DNA from: Lysobacteraceae bacterium NML93-0399
GTDB lineage: Bacteria; Pseudomonadota; Gammaproteobacteria; Xanthomonadales; Xanthomonadaceae
Direction: 5' to 3'
Assembly (NCBI GenBank): GCA_002307375.1
Contig: NTJI01000001.1
Span: 1,612,001 to 1,676,000, forward strand
Length of the DNA: 64,000 nt
This document shows positions 56,601 to 64,000 of this stretch, piece after piece; position 1 is the first letter of the stretch; each line of letters begins with the position of its first letter. Both the position numbers and the translations under genes were made by a program. A model generated the notes under the pieces. It was not told the DNA's origin and did no database searches. It was given only the letters and a program-made list of their open reading frames with translations.

Positions 56601-57004
56601 GACCAGGCGCGCAGCGGATCCGCGCCGTCGACGTGCGCGGCCAACGCGGCAAGCGCGGGCTGCGCCATGAACTGTGCATCGGTCAGCGCGGCATAGAGAT
56701 GCCAGCGCAGCGTGGCCGCATCGAGTTCGACATCATCGGCCGTCTCACCCTGCGGCCGGTTCGCATCCAGCGCCTGACGCACGAACTCGCCGGGCGTCAG
56801 GAACTCCAGATTCGCCGCCACCCCGTGCGCTGCGGCGAGCGTCGCCTGCAGCCAGCGCCGCATCGCGACCTGGGGGATGAGCACGATGTCGGGCGCCAGC
56901 AGCGACTGGCCCGGCGCGGGGGTGCGCAGTTCGGCAGCGAGCAGGGCTGCGAGCACATCGAGCGCATTGGAGTGGTAGACGCGGAAGTCGGGCGCTGCAG
57001 GCAT
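53615..57004 (-). CDS. recC: Exodeoxyribonuclease V gamma subunit RecC
   Basis: A 1129-aa RecC (E. coli 1122), the Chi-recognition subunit with inactivated helicase folds. Characteristic segments are FRVYHSNALDVLAALLA, LLAPDIVLIPQVAMRRWLQ, LFAFATLNVSPDVLRVLATQ, EVAVLAPDIDPYIPYLDAVFG and PFRAICLLGMNDGDFPRRDP. ATG at 57004 starts the conserved part. It is the first gene of recC-recB(-recD). A stretch near the 3' end (53715-53890) has unusually low GC and different codon choice while the protein remains RecC-like. Confidence 0.95.
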   Translation of the reverse strand: MPAAPDFRVYHSNALDVLAALLAAELRTPAPGQSLLAPDIVLIPQVAMRRWLQATLAAAHGVAANLEFLTPGEFVRQALDANRPQGETADDVELDAATLRWHLYAALTDAQFMAQPALAALAAHVDGADPLRAWSLAGELAAVFEKYQAWRRDWLLRWEAGADGDDPQAILWRHVARHRTHRARRIQTYLDRFEAADAALPAGLPPRLFAFATLNVSPDVLRVLATQARVGTLHFYVPSPTRDYWGDLQRARPGEDADTSPENPLLQVWGAAGRDFMAVLGGYEVVHPTGEIPAHVDPDTRGPQRDGLLQRLQSDLFHRRATPGSPLRDAVDRSDASLQVHACHTRLRELQVLHDQLQAMFDPQSPQGRRFDPPLQPREVAVLAPDIDPYIPYLDAVFGGRGQDGAMPYALADASPLAGEPLADVFVRLLALPVARFGLNEILDLLASPPLAEAAGLDAAAFDRLHAWLSAAGARWGLDAAHRARLEAPADDAYTWAFALDRLLLGHASGSDAPIVTANGQTLAPLPDLEGSALDALDTLLRLLRVLAKHTQQLGEALVPDDWRTRLLGLLEALLPRTPTTPSTQRALDRLRTLIDDFARDARRAGFDAPVPPEAVRAHFAGVLGEADTRAPLLTGGISIGRMVPMRLLPFRAICLLGMNDGDFPRRDPAAGLNRLTAELGSAQRRIGDRSTRDDDRFLFLQLFAAAQDVFYVSYQGADPRDGSAREPSLLVTELLAAAAAQHVDGDAAEDLVVQHPLQPFAPAAFGAGDDARRFSYRAQWWPAASAPATQRQALGPWFDGAPLPPVDAEDTLSLDTLRRFLQAPAEAFLRQRLGLRLADVDAIDSDVEPLGVPGRGLGRHALQRAVFDACVRGEDDATTQALLRARGLLPSGPLGRRTLDAVRREVDDYAERFRAWREDASADTPRLEVDLDVPGAGPVRLHGRLADVYPQGIARVRIGAPNGNSTIRDGLDWLLAAAAGLDIPMVQFEDRGELGKGPHERPFIPADQARDVLTRLVALRAQGLQAPLVFAPYSSWAYYQAAPDIEKGLKKAAEKWFGTGIGLAESLKEPLRLALRGRDPFVNETTRREFVDHSMAIFLAVAAGQRYEGTDAVALRDIAARLDMEDAE

Positions 57005-57200
57005 CGCGAGATTGTGCCCGAGACCGTCGCAGCGGCTGCGACCGGCGGCCGCGGTGACGGTGCGCCGACGCGTCGACGCACATGCACCGCACACCTGCGC
57101 CGCGGATAGAGGGCGCCCGCCGTCGCGGTTGTGAGTCACGTCGTGCGTACGCGAAAGCGCCGCGGAACTTGCGGCGCCACCGCATCCGCACGCGCCCGGC

Positions 57201-57233
57201 GACGACGACGCACCGCGGTGGCGCGTCGTCGTC
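57201..57233. terminator. Strong GC hairpin downstream of hmp (weak terminator candidate)
   Basis: An 11-bp stem GACGACGACGC / GCGTCGTCGTC (57201-57211 and 57223-57233) around an 11-nt loop that itself contains the palindrome CACCGCGGTG. There is no T-tract on either strand, so it may stop or stabilise hmp mRNA only weakly. The rest of the gap 57005-57253 shows nothing. Confidence 0.35.
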
Positions 57234-57253
57234 CCGTCAGGTGGTGCGCGATG

Positions 57254-58450
57254 TCACTGCAGAGCCGCAGCCGGGCCGAAGAACTCGAAGTGCACCTGCC
57301 CGTCGGGAACGCCGGCCTCGCGCAGATGGCTGCGCAGCATGCGCATGAAGGGCTTGGGCCCGAGGAAGTAGACATCGACATCGCGGACGCCGTCCTGCGC
57401 CGGCGGCAGCCAGGCTTCCAGCTGCTCGCGGGTCAGATACCCGACCGCGTGCGGGCGGTGTTCGCCGGCGCCGTCGTCGCGGTCGTAGCAGTAATAGCGC
57501 GAGAGCTGGGGGTGATGCGCAGCTGCGGCGTCGATGGTGTCGCGGAACGCATGCACGTGCGCGTCGCGGGCGCACTGGATGACGGTGACCGGTCGTCCGG
57601 TCGCCAGTGCCTGGTCCAGCAAGGGCAGCACGGGCGTGATGCCGACGCCGCCGCTGATGAACGAGATCGGGCGCGCTCCGTCCTGCAGGGTGAAGATGCC
57701 GCTCGGCGCATTGAGCTGGAGCTTCGCGCCGACCTGCACATGGTCGTGGAGGTGGTTCGACACCACGCCGCCGGGTTCGCGCTTCACGCTGATGCGGTAG
57801 GTGTAGCCATCGGGCGAGGCCGACAGCGAGTAGTTGCGGCGCAGTTCCTCGCCGTCCACCCACAGGTGCAGACCGATGTACTGGCCCGGCTTGAAGTCCA
57901 TGATCGGCTGGCCGTCGCTGGCCGCGAGGCGGAAGGACACGATCTCCGCGCTCTCGACCGTCCGCTCGACCACCGTGAACTCGCGATCCCCGCGCCAGCC
58001 GCCGGGGGCCTGGGCCTGCTCGTCGTAACGCGCCGCTTCGGCGTCGATCAGGATGGCCGCGAGCTGCCCGTAGGCGGCGGTCCACGCATCGAGCACGTCC
58101 TGGGTGGCGACCTCGGGCCCCAGGACTTCGGCAATCGCACGGATCAGGCAACGGCCGACGATGTCGTAATGCGGCGGCTGGATCTGCAGGGCCACGTGCT
58201 TGGTGACGATCTGTGCGGCGAGCGGGCCCATCGCCTCGAGCCGGTCGATGTGCCTGGCATACGTCAGCACGCCATTGGCCAGCGCCCGCGGCTGGTCGCC
58301 GTTGGCCTGGTGGGCGGCGTTGAAGTAGGGGCGCACTTCGGGGTACTCGGCGAGCATCATCCGGTAGAAGTGGGTGATCAGCGCCTCGCCGCCGGCTTCG
58401 AGCAGCGGAACTGTGGACGCGACGATCGCACGATGACTTGCTGACAGCAT
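57254..58450 (-). CDS. hmp: Nitric-oxide dioxygenase (flavohaemoglobin)
   Basis: A 398-aa flavohaemoglobin (E. coli Hmp 396) that oxidises NO to nitrate with O2 and NAD(P)H. The globin domain (1-~140) includes YPEVRPYFN.. and the proximal-haem His region TYARHIDRLEAMGPLAAQIVTKHVAL. The FAD domain has RRNYSLSASPDGYTYRISVKRE, and the NAD domain has FISGGVGITPVLPLL and FGP at the C-terminus. ATG at 58450 has AGGAGA upstream; the longer frame is unlikely. It diverges from norR and has a -24/-12 promoter and NorR sites. Confidence 0.96.
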   Translation of the reverse strand: MLSASHRAIVASTVPLLEAGGEALITHFYRMMLAEYPEVRPYFNAAHQANGDQPRALANGVLTYARHIDRLEAMGPLAAQIVTKHVALQIQPPHYDIVGRCLIRAIAEVLGPEVATQDVLDAWTAAYGQLAAILIDAEAARYDEQAQAPGGWRGDREFTVVERTVESAEIVSFRLAASDGQPIMDFKPGQYIGLHLWVDGEELRRNYSLSASPDGYTYRISVKREPGGVVSNHLHDHVQVGAKLQLNAPSGIFTLQDGARPISFISGGVGITPVLPLLDQALATGRPVTVIQCARDAHVHAFRDTIDAAAAHHPQLSRYYCYDRDDGAGEHRPHAVGYLTREQLEAWLPPAQDGVRDVDVYFLGPKPFMRMLRSHLREAGVPDGQVHFEFFGPAAALQ

Positions 58451-58482
58451 GGACGTGTCTCCTGGGAACTGCCTGTCCTGAG

Positions 58483-58497
58483 GCATCGTCCGTGCCA
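58483..58497 (-). promoter_or_regulatory. Sigma-54 (-24/-12) promoter of hmp
   Basis: On the minus strand TGGCACGGACGATGC has the invariant GG and GC separated by exactly ten bases, as required for RpoN promoters (consensus TGGCAC-N5-TTGC; one mismatch). It is 33 bp upstream of the hmp ATG, so transcription would start near 58471. Confidence 0.75.
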
Positions 58498-58539
58498 GCA
58501 TCCACTTCCATACGAATCATGGACTTGCCGCGCAACGGA

Positions 58540-58591
58540 GTCATAATGACGCATTGAAAGCGGGGGTCACATCGACTCCCTCGGAGTCGGA

Positions 58592-58596
<5 letters not shown>
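58540..58596. promoter_or_regulatory. Three NorR-type binding sites (GT-N7-AC) between hmp and norR
   Basis: GTCATAATGAC (58540-58550) is a perfect GTCA-N3-TGAC palindrome. GTCACATCGAC (58566-58576) and GTCGGAATGAC (58586-58596) each differ at one position. All fit the GT-N7-AC consensus. The third overlaps the norR start codon, which would allow autorepression. In E. coli the norVW promoter also carries three NorR sites. Confidence 0.72.
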
Positions 58597-60145
<1,549 letters not shown>

Positions 60146-60358
60146 CGCCGATGCAGCGTCGTGGCAGGCATCGCGCGTCGGCGTTGCCTGGCGCGCCATT
60201 GCATCCGGGACGGTGCGGCCCGGCATCGGGACAATTTCTGTACTCGCCAGTTCACTGACTGGGTTAAGATTCAGTTCGCTTCCGCCATGCTGCGCGGGTT
60301 TTCGTGCCGCTCGATCGGCAAGCGGTTTCACTCCGACGACGCGACCGAACTTCTCCGA

Positions 60359-61153
60359 ATGCCCGACGCCCTCGCCCCTGCCGTGCAGTTGCGCGACGTC
60401 CGCCTCGATCGCGGCGGGCGCACGATCGTGTCCGGCATCGACCTGTCGGTGCCGCGCGGCAGCATCACCGCGGTGCTCGGACCGTCGGGCAGCGGCAAGT
60501 CGACATTGCTGTCTGCATTGACCGGTGAACTGCAGCCGGCCGCGGGCACGGTCGAGGTGTTCGGCCAACGCGTGCCCACGCGCAACCGCGAGCTGCTGGA
60601 ACTGCGCAAGAGCATCGGCGTGCTGCTGCAGGGCAATGGCCTGCTGACCGATCTGACCGCGGGCGAGAACATCGCGCTGCCGCTGCGCCTGCACACGAAA
60701 TTGCCCAGGCCGGTGATCGCGCGTCTGGTGGCGATGAAGCTGCAGGCCGTGGGCCTGCGCGCGGCGGGTGACCTGTATCCGCGCGAGCTGTCGGGCGGCA
60801 TGGCGCGTCGCGTCGCGCTCGCCCGTGCGCTCGCACTCGACCCGCCGCTGATGATCTACGACGAGCCGCTGACCGGGCTGGACCCGATCGCCTCGGGCGT
60901 GATCATGAGCCTGATCGGCCGCCTCAACGCCTCGCTCGGACTGACCAGCATCATCGTCACCCACCACGTGCACGAGACGCTGCCGGTGGCCGACCACGCG
61001 ATCGTGATCGCCAACGGCCGCATCGTGTTCCAGGGCACACCAGCGCAACTCGAAGCGAGCACCGATCCGCTGGTCGGCCAGTTCCTGCGCGGCGAGCCGG
61101 ATGGGCCGATCGCGTTCGACCGCGGTGATCTGGCCCGCACGGAGGCCGCGTGA
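60359..61153 (+). CDS. mlaF: MlaF, ATPase of the phospholipid transport ABC complex
   Basis: A 264-aa ABC ATPase of the Mla pathway, which keeps outer-membrane lipid asymmetry by moving phospholipids between membranes. Walker A is GPSGSGKST, the signature is LSGGMARR, Walker B is LMIYDEPLTGLD, and the H-loop lies in VTHHVHE. There is no good ribosome-binding site before ATG 60359, but the product begins like MlaF. It is followed by mlaE after a 94-bp gap containing a REP-like palindrome, then mlaD, C, B and A. It is the first gene of the operon. Confidence 0.95.
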   Translation: MPDALAPAVQLRDVRLDRGGRTIVSGIDLSVPRGSITAVLGPSGSGKSTLLSALTGELQPAAGTVEVFGQRVPTRNRELLELRKSIGVLLQGNGLLTDLTAGENIALPLRLHTKLPRPVIARLVAMKLQAVGLRAAGDLYPRELSGGMARRVALARALALDPPLMIYDEPLTGLDPIASGVIMSLIGRLNASLGLTSIIVTHHVHETLPVADHAIVIANGRIVFQGTPAQLEASTDPLVGQFLRGEPDGPIAFDRGDLARTEAA

Positions 61154-61166
61154 TGCGTTCGCAATA

Positions 61167-61234
61167 TGCAGGAGCGACGCTGGTCGCGATGGGCATCACC
61201 GGGAACGCTATTCACGCGCGAGCGCGCTCCTGCA
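61167..61234. repeat. REP-like palindrome between mlaF and mlaE
   Basis: Perfect 10-bp arms TGCAGGAGCG (61167-61176) and CGCTCCTGCA (61225-61234) flank a core containing GCGATGGGCATCACCGGGAA. The core resembles that of the REP copies at 16.6-16.8 kb (GATGGGCTTTGTCGGG). Confidence 0.7.
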
Positions 61235-61247
61235 CAGGAGCCGCGCG

Positions 61248-61991
61248 ATGAGCGCCGCGATCCGTTCGCTCGGCCGCGCCGGGCTGTTCTCGCTGTCGGT
61301 GTTCCGGGCGTCGAAGCCCACTGCCGACTTCTTCTCCGAACTGCTGCGCGAGATCTACAAGATCGGCGGGCGCAGCCTGCCGATCATCGCCGTCGGCGGC
61401 GCCTTCGTCGGCCTGTCGCTGACGCTGCTGGGCTACCGCGCACTGGAAACCTACGGCGCCAGCAACCAGGTCAGCGTGCTGATCGGACTGGGCCTGTACC
61501 GGGAGCTTGCGCCGGTGCTGACCGCGCTGCTGTTCGTCGGCCGCGCGGGCAGTTCGATTTCCGCCGAACTCGGCCTGATGCGCGCGACCGACCAGATCAC
61601 GGCCCTCGGCCTGATGGCCATCGACCCGATCGCCAAGGCTGTCGCGCCGCGCTTCTGGGCGGCGGTGATTTGCGTTCCGCTGCTGACCGCGTTCTTCTGC
61701 AGCCTGGCGCTGTCGGCGAGCTGGTTCCAGGCGGTGCAGGTGCTGGGCATCGACAACGGCATGTTCTGGCAGTCGATGCAGGACGCGGTCGATTTCTGCG
61801 GCGATTTCCTGACCGCGTTCGTGAAGTCGGCGGTGTTCGGCGGCACGGCCGCGCTGGTCGCCTCGTATGTCGGCTTCCATGCCGAACCGACCATCGAGGG
61901 CACTTCGGTCGCGACGACGCGCGCAGTGGTCAACGCCTCGCTGCTGGTGCTGATGTTCAATTTCGTGATGTCGGCATTCCTGTTCCGCTGA
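61248..61991 (+). CDS. mlaE: MlaE, inner-membrane permease of the Mla complex
   Basis: A 247-aa permease of the MlaE/YrbE family with about five hydrophobic helices (e.g. SLPIIAVGGAFVGLSLTLLGY; ELAPVLTALLFVGRAGSSISAELGLMRATDQITAL; VSSLLLVLMFNFVMSAFLF-like C-terminus). The GRAGSSISAELG loop is the conserved coupling helix contacting MlaF. ATG at 61248 has CAGGAG ten bases upstream. The larger frame from 61101 would overlap mlaF and the REP element and is not used. Confidence 0.95.
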   Translation: MSAAIRSLGRAGLFSLSVFRASKPTADFFSELLREIYKIGGRSLPIIAVGGAFVGLSLTLLGYRALETYGASNQVSVLIGLGLYRELAPVLTALLFVGRAGSSISAELGLMRATDQITALGLMAIDPIAKAVAPRFWAAVICVPLLTAFFCSLALSASWFQAVQVLGIDNGMFWQSMQDAVDFCGDFLTAFVKSAVFGGTAALVASYVGFHAEPTIEGTSVATTRAVVNASLLVLMFNFVMSAFLFR

Positions 61992-62060
61992 GCCCGGCGA
62001 GCTGAATCCGGTTCCTTCTTTCACCGCCGCCTTCGGCGGTCCGCTGCAAAGGTGACACCC

Positions 62061-62615
62061 ATGACAAGCGCGCGTGGTCCCCGTCTCGAATTCGCCGTCG
62101 GTGCATTCCTGCTGCTGGCGCTCGCCTCGCTGCTGGTGCTGGCGATCGCATCGACCAACGGCCAGTTCAACTTCAGCCGCGGCGGCAGCTACGAGCTGAC
62201 CGCACGCTTCACCAACCTCGGCCAGCTGCGTCCCAACGCGCCGGTGAAGGTGGGGGGCGTGACGATCGGCCGGGTGACCAAGATCGACCTGGATCCGGTG
62301 CGCTTCGATTCGATCGTGACCCTGGCGGTCGAAGACCGCTTCAACGAGATTCCGATCGACACCTCGGCCTCGATCCTCACCGGTGGCCTGCTCGGCGAGA
62401 GCTACGTCGGCCTGGTGCCCGGTGGCGACATGGAAGTGCTGCAGCCGGGCGAGGAACTGGTGTTCACCTCGCCGGCGGTGGATCTGATCCAGATGGTCGG
62501 CAAGTACATGTTCAGCGGTGGCGGCGGTGATGCCGGCGCCGCACCGCCTGCCTCCCCCGAGGCCGGCACCGCGTCCCCGGACGCTCTTCCCAGCGACGAA
62601 GGAGTCACCCCATGA
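62061..62615 (+). CDS. mlaD: MlaD, MCE-domain periplasmic ring protein
   Basis: A 184-aa protein with an N-terminal membrane helix (LEFAVGAFLLLALASLLVLAIAS) and one MCE domain (about 40-145: YELTARFTNLGQLRPNAPVKVGGVTIGRVTKI). It should form the hexameric substrate-binding ring of the Mla complex. The C-terminal tail after the MCE domain is Gly/Ala/Pro-rich (GGGGDAGAAPPASPEAGT). AAAGGTGA precedes ATG 62061. It overlaps mlaC by four bases (ATGA). A small hairpin (62023-62040, ACCGCCG..CGGCGGT) precedes it. Confidence 0.94.
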   Translation: MTSARGPRLEFAVGAFLLLALASLLVLAIASTNGQFNFSRGGSYELTARFTNLGQLRPNAPVKVGGVTIGRVTKIDLDPVRFDSIVTLAVEDRFNEIPIDTSASILTGGLLGESYVGLVPGGDMEVLQPGEELVFTSPAVDLIQMVGKYMFSGGGGDAGAAPPASPEAGTASPDALPSDEGVTP

Positions 62616-63286
62616 ACCGCATGCCCCTGATCCGTCGTGCCCTGCCGATCGCACTCGCGGCAGCGCTCGTGCTCCCCGCCGCTTCGGCGCTCGCGCAGCA
62701 GGCGCGTCCGGCCGCCGCGCCCGCGGCCACCGCCCAGGCCGGCTCGCCGAGCCAGCTGGTGCTGGCCAATACCGAACGCGTGCTCAAGACGCTCGAATCG
62801 CGCCGCGCCGAGTTCACCCGCGACCGCGCCGCGCTGCAGACGTTCGTGACCAGCGAGTTCAACACCATGTTCGACCGCGACTACGCGGCGCGCCAGGTAC
62901 TCGGCCGTCACGGCCGCGGCGCGGCGGACGCCGACGTCAAGGCGTTCGGCGATGCGCTGGCCGACAACCTGATGCGCAGGTACGGCTCGTCGCTGCTGGA
63001 TTTCAACGCCCAGCTGCGCGTGCGCATCAAGTCCGAACAGCCGCTGCCGCGCGGCCTGGGCGTACGCGTGTCGAGCGAACTGCTGCGCAGCGGCGGTGAG
63101 CCGATTCCGGTCGACTTCCTGATGCGCCAGAGCGGCGGCACCTGGAAGGTGTTCGACGTGTCGGTGGAAGGTGTGTCCTTCGTGCAGACCTTCCGCCAGC
63201 AGTTCGACGCCGAGCTGCAGCGCAAGTCGATCCAGCAGGTGGCGCGCGAGCTGCGCAGCGGCCAGATCCAGGCGGCCGCCGAGTGA
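62612..63286 (+). CDS. mlaC: MlaC, periplasmic phospholipid carrier
   Basis: A 224-aa soluble periplasmic shuttle between MlaA in the outer membrane and MlaFEDB in the inner membrane. The signal peptide is LPIALAAALVLPAASALAQ. The Tol_Tol_Ttg2/MlaC fold spans about 45-215 (FTRDRAALQTFVTSEFNTMFDRDYAARQVLG; GGTWKVFDVSVEGVSFVQTFRQQFDAELQRKSIQQV). Its start overlaps mlaD (ATGA) and its stop overlaps mlaB (TGATG), so translation is coupled along the operon. Confidence 0.94.
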   Translation: MNRMPLIRRALPIALAAALVLPAASALAQQARPAAAPAATAQAGSPSQLVLANTERVLKTLESRRAEFTRDRAALQTFVTSEFNTMFDRDYAARQVLGRHGRGAADADVKAFGDALADNLMRRYGSSLLDFNAQLRVRIKSEQPLPRGLGVRVSSELLRSGGEPIPVDFLMRQSGGTWKVFDVSVEGVSFVQTFRQQFDAELQRKSIQQVARELRSGQIQAAAE

Positions 63287-63573
63287 TGCGCGCGACCACC
63301 GCTTCGGTCCGTCGCCAAGGCGATGCGCTGGCGTTCGCCGGCGCGGTCGTCGCCGCGCACGTGCCGGCGCTGTGGTCGCAGGCGCAGGCCGGCCGCGCGG
63401 GCGCCGCGCGGCTGGATCTGTCCGACGTGTCGGCGCTCGACAGCGCGGGCCTGGCCCTGCTGGCCGAGCTTGCCGGCGACGGTGCGCTGGCCGTGGCGGG
63501 TACACCGCCCGGTCTGGCCGAGCTGTGCCGTGCCTACCGTTTGACGCCCGCGTTGGGCTTCGTCTCGGCCTGA
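63286..63573 (+). CDS. mlaB: MlaB, STAS-domain subunit of the Mla complex
   Basis: A 95-aa STAS-domain protein that binds and stabilises MlaF. The segment RLDLSDVSALDSAGLALLAELA contains the conserved Asp-Ser-Ala-Gly loop. Start ATG 63286 overlaps the mlaC stop (TGATG); a GTG one codon earlier is also possible. It is short but complete compared with E. coli MlaB (97 aa). Confidence 0.9.
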   Translation: MRATTASVRRQGDALAFAGAVVAAHVPALWSQAQAGRAGAARLDLSDVSALDSAGLALLAELAGDGALAVAGTPPGLAELCRAYRLTPALGFVSA

Positions 63574-63609
63574 CGTTCCCCAACCCCGGCCCCCCACGGG
63601 AATCGACCG

Positions 63610-64000
63610 ATGACCGCCCCCGCCCAGTTCCGCCTGCTGTTGCCGCTCGCCGCATCCCTGGCGCTCGCCGCCTGCGCCGGCTCCGGTGTGCCCAAGGACC
63701 GCGTACCTTCGCCGGTCGCCGACGCCCCGACGCCGCTCGCCGCGCCGCAGATCGCCGAGGTGCCGACCGCCGCCGAGGCCGATGCCTCGGACGTACCGGC
63801 CACGCCCGACACCGGCGCCACGATCGAAGCCTTCGACGAGGCCGCGCGCGTGGCCGGCGACGCCACCCCGGCCGGCGGCACGCCGACCCAGGCCGAGCTC
63901 GACTACGCCGATCTCTACGGCGAGTCGGTCTATGACCCGGTCTACGACCCGACGCTGCCCGAAGCGGCGCAGATGCCGCGCAGCTACGACCCGTGGGAAC
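63610..64000 (+). CDS. mlaA: MlaA (VacJ) outer-membrane lipoprotein, truncated by window end
   Basis: The first 130 residues of a lipoprotein: MTAPAQFRLLLPLAASLALAAC gives a lipobox Cys near 22, followed by a Pro/Ala-rich linker (about 25-110). The final visible residues are SYDPWE, the start of the conserved VacJ/MlaA domain (DPWE-x-FNR). Its place directly after mlaB (36-bp gap) agrees: MlaA extracts phospholipids from the outer leaflet and hands them to MlaC. The 3' end lies outside the window. Confidence 0.85.
   Translation, partial: MTAPAQFRLLLPLAASLALAACAGSGVPKDRVPSPVADAPTPLAAPQIAEVPTAAEADASDVPATPDTGATIEAFDEAARVAGDATPAGGTPTQAELDYADLYGESVYDPVYDPTLPEAAQMPRSYDPWE

Noticed and set aside
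53927..57109. Plus-strand 1060-codon open frame
   Set aside because: Antisense to recC; Arg/Ala/Gln-rich with no domain or ribosome-binding site.

Overview
The window is a high-GC, densely packed chromosomal segment from a gammaproteobacterium, most likely of the Xanthomonadaceae/Lysobacteraceae (Lysobacter/Luteimonas-like). The reasons are the gene repertoire (comM-ubiK-PII, speE/speA, argS-SPOR, a complete mlaFEDCBA set, recCBD), frequent GTG starts, and several families of short palindromic repeats in the gaps. No rRNA, tRNA or CRISPR array was recognised. The taxonomic placement is inference from gene content, not from a marker search.

1-25 kb is mostly housekeeping. It holds a 5'-truncated amidase, a CysB-type LysR gene divergent from the glyoxylate-shunt genes aceB-aceA, a prolyl-oligopeptidase-family lipoprotein, comM, ubiK, a P-II protein, and polyamine synthesis genes (speE, speA). 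It continues with an EF-hand protein, a metallo-beta-lactamase-fold lipoprotein, argS-SPOR, folE, a serine hydrolase and a ygiB-ygiC pair.

24.9-25.4 kb carries the most unusual structure. A DUF559-family nuclease-like gene is enclosed by 44-bp terminal inverted repeats, each of which is itself a hairpin. Three ~155-bp elements with the same termini but no gene lie at 19.4 kb and, as a tandem pair, between recB and recD (49.6-49.9 kb). A solo end lies at 25.6 kb. They look like an autonomous-type element and its MITE-like derivatives.

25.7-41.5 kb holds dbpA, a GT1-type glycosyltransferase, a LysR/SDR/SnoaL-like cluster, an MHYT-GGDEF-EAL c-di-GMP protein and a TonB-like proline-rich membrane protein. 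It also holds a 28-aa membrane peptide, a lipase-fold protein followed by an ankyrin lipoprotein (possible effector/immunity pair), a trypsin-like protease and small exported proteins.

41.5-57 kb is themed on DNA and phage defence. A visibly lower-GC SIR2-HerA module has a tightly coupled KTSC small protein. It is followed by a membrane-anchored Mrr-type nuclease, a higBA toxin-antitoxin pair and the recC-recB-recD genes; recD is separated from recB by the two MITE-like elements.

57-64 kb begins with a nitric-oxide switch: hmp (flavohaemoglobin) diverges from norR, with a -24/-12 promoter and three NorR-type GT-N7-AC sites between them. The mlaFEDCB operon follows (outer-membrane lipid asymmetry), with mlaA running off the right edge.
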